A DNA stretch of 6,131 bases from an uncultured Bacilli bacterium (GTDB lineage: Bacteria; Bacillota_I; Bacilli_A; RF39; UBA660): assembly GCA_905236935.1 (NCBI GenBank), contig CAJOQL010000046.1:1-6131 (forward strand), given 5' to 3'. Under the pieces are notes generated by a model. That model saw nothing but the letters and a program-made list of their open reading frames with translations. It had not been told where the DNA came from and ran no database searches. Every line of letters starts with the position of its first letter. The first letter of the stretch is position 1. The position numbers were made by a program, and so were the translations under genes. Positions 4,908 to 6,131 of the stretch are shown piece by piece.

Positions 4908-6131
4908 CTACTTTTTATAAATTGGATGGGCAGCAGTTAATTTTAAAACATCTTCTTTTAATTCATTTAGTTTTTCTTCATTATCTCTATTTTCTAGGGC
5001 ACTAGCAATGATTTTACCAATTTTTCTAAAATCGCTAGTATTAAGTCCTCTTGTAGTCATAGCAGCAGAACCAAGTCTTAATCCAGATGTTTTAAAAGGA
5101 CTTTCTGTTTCATTTGGTATCGTATTTTTATTTACTGTAATATTAATTTTATCAAGCAAAGTTTCTGCTTCTTTACCGGTAATACCATATTTGCTTTTTA
5201 CATCAATTAGCATTAAATGATTATCAGTTCCACCAGAAATAACTTTAATACCTTCTTCTTGTAAACTTTCAGCAAGAGATTTGGCATTTTTAACAACATT
5301 AACAATATAATCGGTAAATTCTGGCTCAAGTGCTTCAGTGAAACATTGTGCTTTAGCTGCAATAACATGCATTAATGGGCCACCTTGAATACCAGGAAAT
5401 ATTGTTTTATTTATTGCTTTTGCTATTTCTTCATCATTAGTTAAGATTAACCCACCTCTTGGACCTCTTAAAGTTTTATGAGTAGTTGTTGTTACTACAT
5501 GAGCATATGGAATTGGAGATGGATGTGCACCAGTGGCTACTAATCCTGCAATATGAGCCATATCAACCATTAGATATGCACCAACTTCATCAGCAATATC
5601 TCTAAATTTTTTAAAATCTATGATTCTTGAATAAGCAGATGCTCCAGCGATAATCATTTTTGGCTTATGTTCTAAAGCTAAAGAGTGAACACTTTCATAA
5701 TCAATCATTTCTGTTTTAGGATCAACTGTATAACTTATAATATTATAATCAATTCCACTAAAATTCATTGGATGGCCATGAGTTAAGTGTCCTCCATTAG
5801 ATAAATCCATTCCCATTACAGTATCTCCTGCTTTAAGTAATGCACGATAAACTGCCATATTAGCACTTGATCCTGAATGTGGTTGAACATTAGCATATTT
5901 ACATTTAAATAATTTACAAGCATAATCTATTGCAGTTTGCTCAATTATATCAATAAATTCACAACCACCATAATATTTCTTACCAGGATAACCTTCAGCA
6001 TACTTATTTGTTAAAATACTTCCTTGTAATTTTAAAATATCTTTAGAAACATAATTCTCACTAGCAATTAATTCGATATTGTTTTGTTGTCTTTTTTTCT
6101 CCCACAAAAGAGCGTTCTTAAGCACTCTATC
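4908..6131 (-). CDS. glyA: Serine hydroxymethyltransferase, start beyond the window
   Basis: GlyA is a PLP enzyme that converts serine and tetrahydrofolate to glycine and 5,10-methylene-tetrahydrofolate, the cofactor of the next gene's product. Motifs in order, counting from the in-frame GTG at 6125: [11 protein letters not shown] (17-27), [18 protein letters not shown] (42-59), [14 protein letters not shown] (83-96), and [13 protein letters not shown] (187-199). [16 protein letters not shown] (210-225) carries the PLP lysine K217, followed by [22 protein letters not shown] (347-360) carries the substrate-carboxylate Arg350. The C-terminus is intact. The frame stays open to the window edge (Asp-Arg before the GTG). 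Family members have a few more residues before this point, so the true start is most likely just outside and the GTG is probably an internal Val. Promoter and leader are also outside. It is the first visible gene of the thymidylate operon. Confidence 0.96.
   Translation of the reverse strand, partial: DRVLKNALLWEKKRQQNNIELIASENYVSKDILKLQGSILTNKYAEGYPGKKYYGGCEFIDIIEQTAIDYACKLFKCKYANVQPHSGSSANMAVYRALLKAGDTVMGMDLSNGGHLTHGHPMNFSGIDYNIISYTVDPKTEMIDYESVHSLALEHKPKMIIAGASAYSRIIDFKKFRDIADEVGAYLMVDMAHIAGLVATGAHPSPIPYAHVVTTTTHKTLRGPRGGLILTNDEEIAKAINKTIFPGIQGGPLMHVIAAKAQCFTEALEPEFTDYIVNVVKNAKSLAESLQEEGIKVISGGTDNHLMLIDVKSKYGITGKEAETLLDKINITVNKNTIPNETESPFKTSGLRLGSAAMTTRGLNTSDFRKIGKIIASALENRDNEEKLNELKEDVLKLTAAHPIYKK

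Noticed and set aside
5008..5220. Plus-strand ORF opposite glyA
   Set aside because: It looks hydrophobic only because it is the reverse complement of conserved GlyA codons.

Overview
The window is AT-rich and uses the standard genetic code: tryptophan is TGG throughout, and no gene needs TGA read as Trp. The tRNA genes encode their own CCA ends, and clear Shine-Dalgarno sites precede several genes. The conserved proteins look like those of low-GC Gram-positive bacteria. My inference is a host-associated, Bacilli- or Mollicutes-like member of the Bacillota that has not reassigned UGA. I cannot name the species.

Left part, + strand (1-1165). A tRNA-Ser(GCU) cut by the window edge is followed by a cluster of tRNA-Lys(CUU), tRNA-Ile(GAU) and tRNA-Glu(UUC). 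The cluster has its own extended -10 promoter and a hairpin terminator. Next is a small gene for an exported, membrane-anchored protein with a His/Cys-containing head and a long threonine-rich stalk. It ends in a terminator hairpin that has T-tracts on both sides.

Right part, - strand (1166-6131), read right to left. The order is glyA (start beyond the window), thyA, dfrA/folA, tmk, a 5'-truncated relic of a DUF4143-type ATPase, queA, and an unrecognised 43-codon ORF. The genes are very tightly packed: a 15-base gap glyA-thyA, a 1-base overlap thyA-dfrA (TAATG), and an 8-base overlap dfrA-tmk, with the tmk ribosome site inside the dfrA coding sequence. No terminator is visible until the shared hairpin near 1112-1165, so this is probably one transcription unit.

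The first four genes form a complete thymidylate cycle. GlyA charges tetrahydrofolate with a one-carbon unit. ThyA uses that methylene-tetrahydrofolate to make dTMP, releasing dihydrofolate. DfrA regenerates tetrahydrofolate, and Tmk phosphorylates dTMP to dTDP. queA (tRNA queuosine modification) is functionally unrelated and is separated from them by the ATPase relic. I found no clear novel defence, mobile or CRISPR system. The most unusual items are the relic gene, the threonine-rich exported protein and the unrecognised small ORF.
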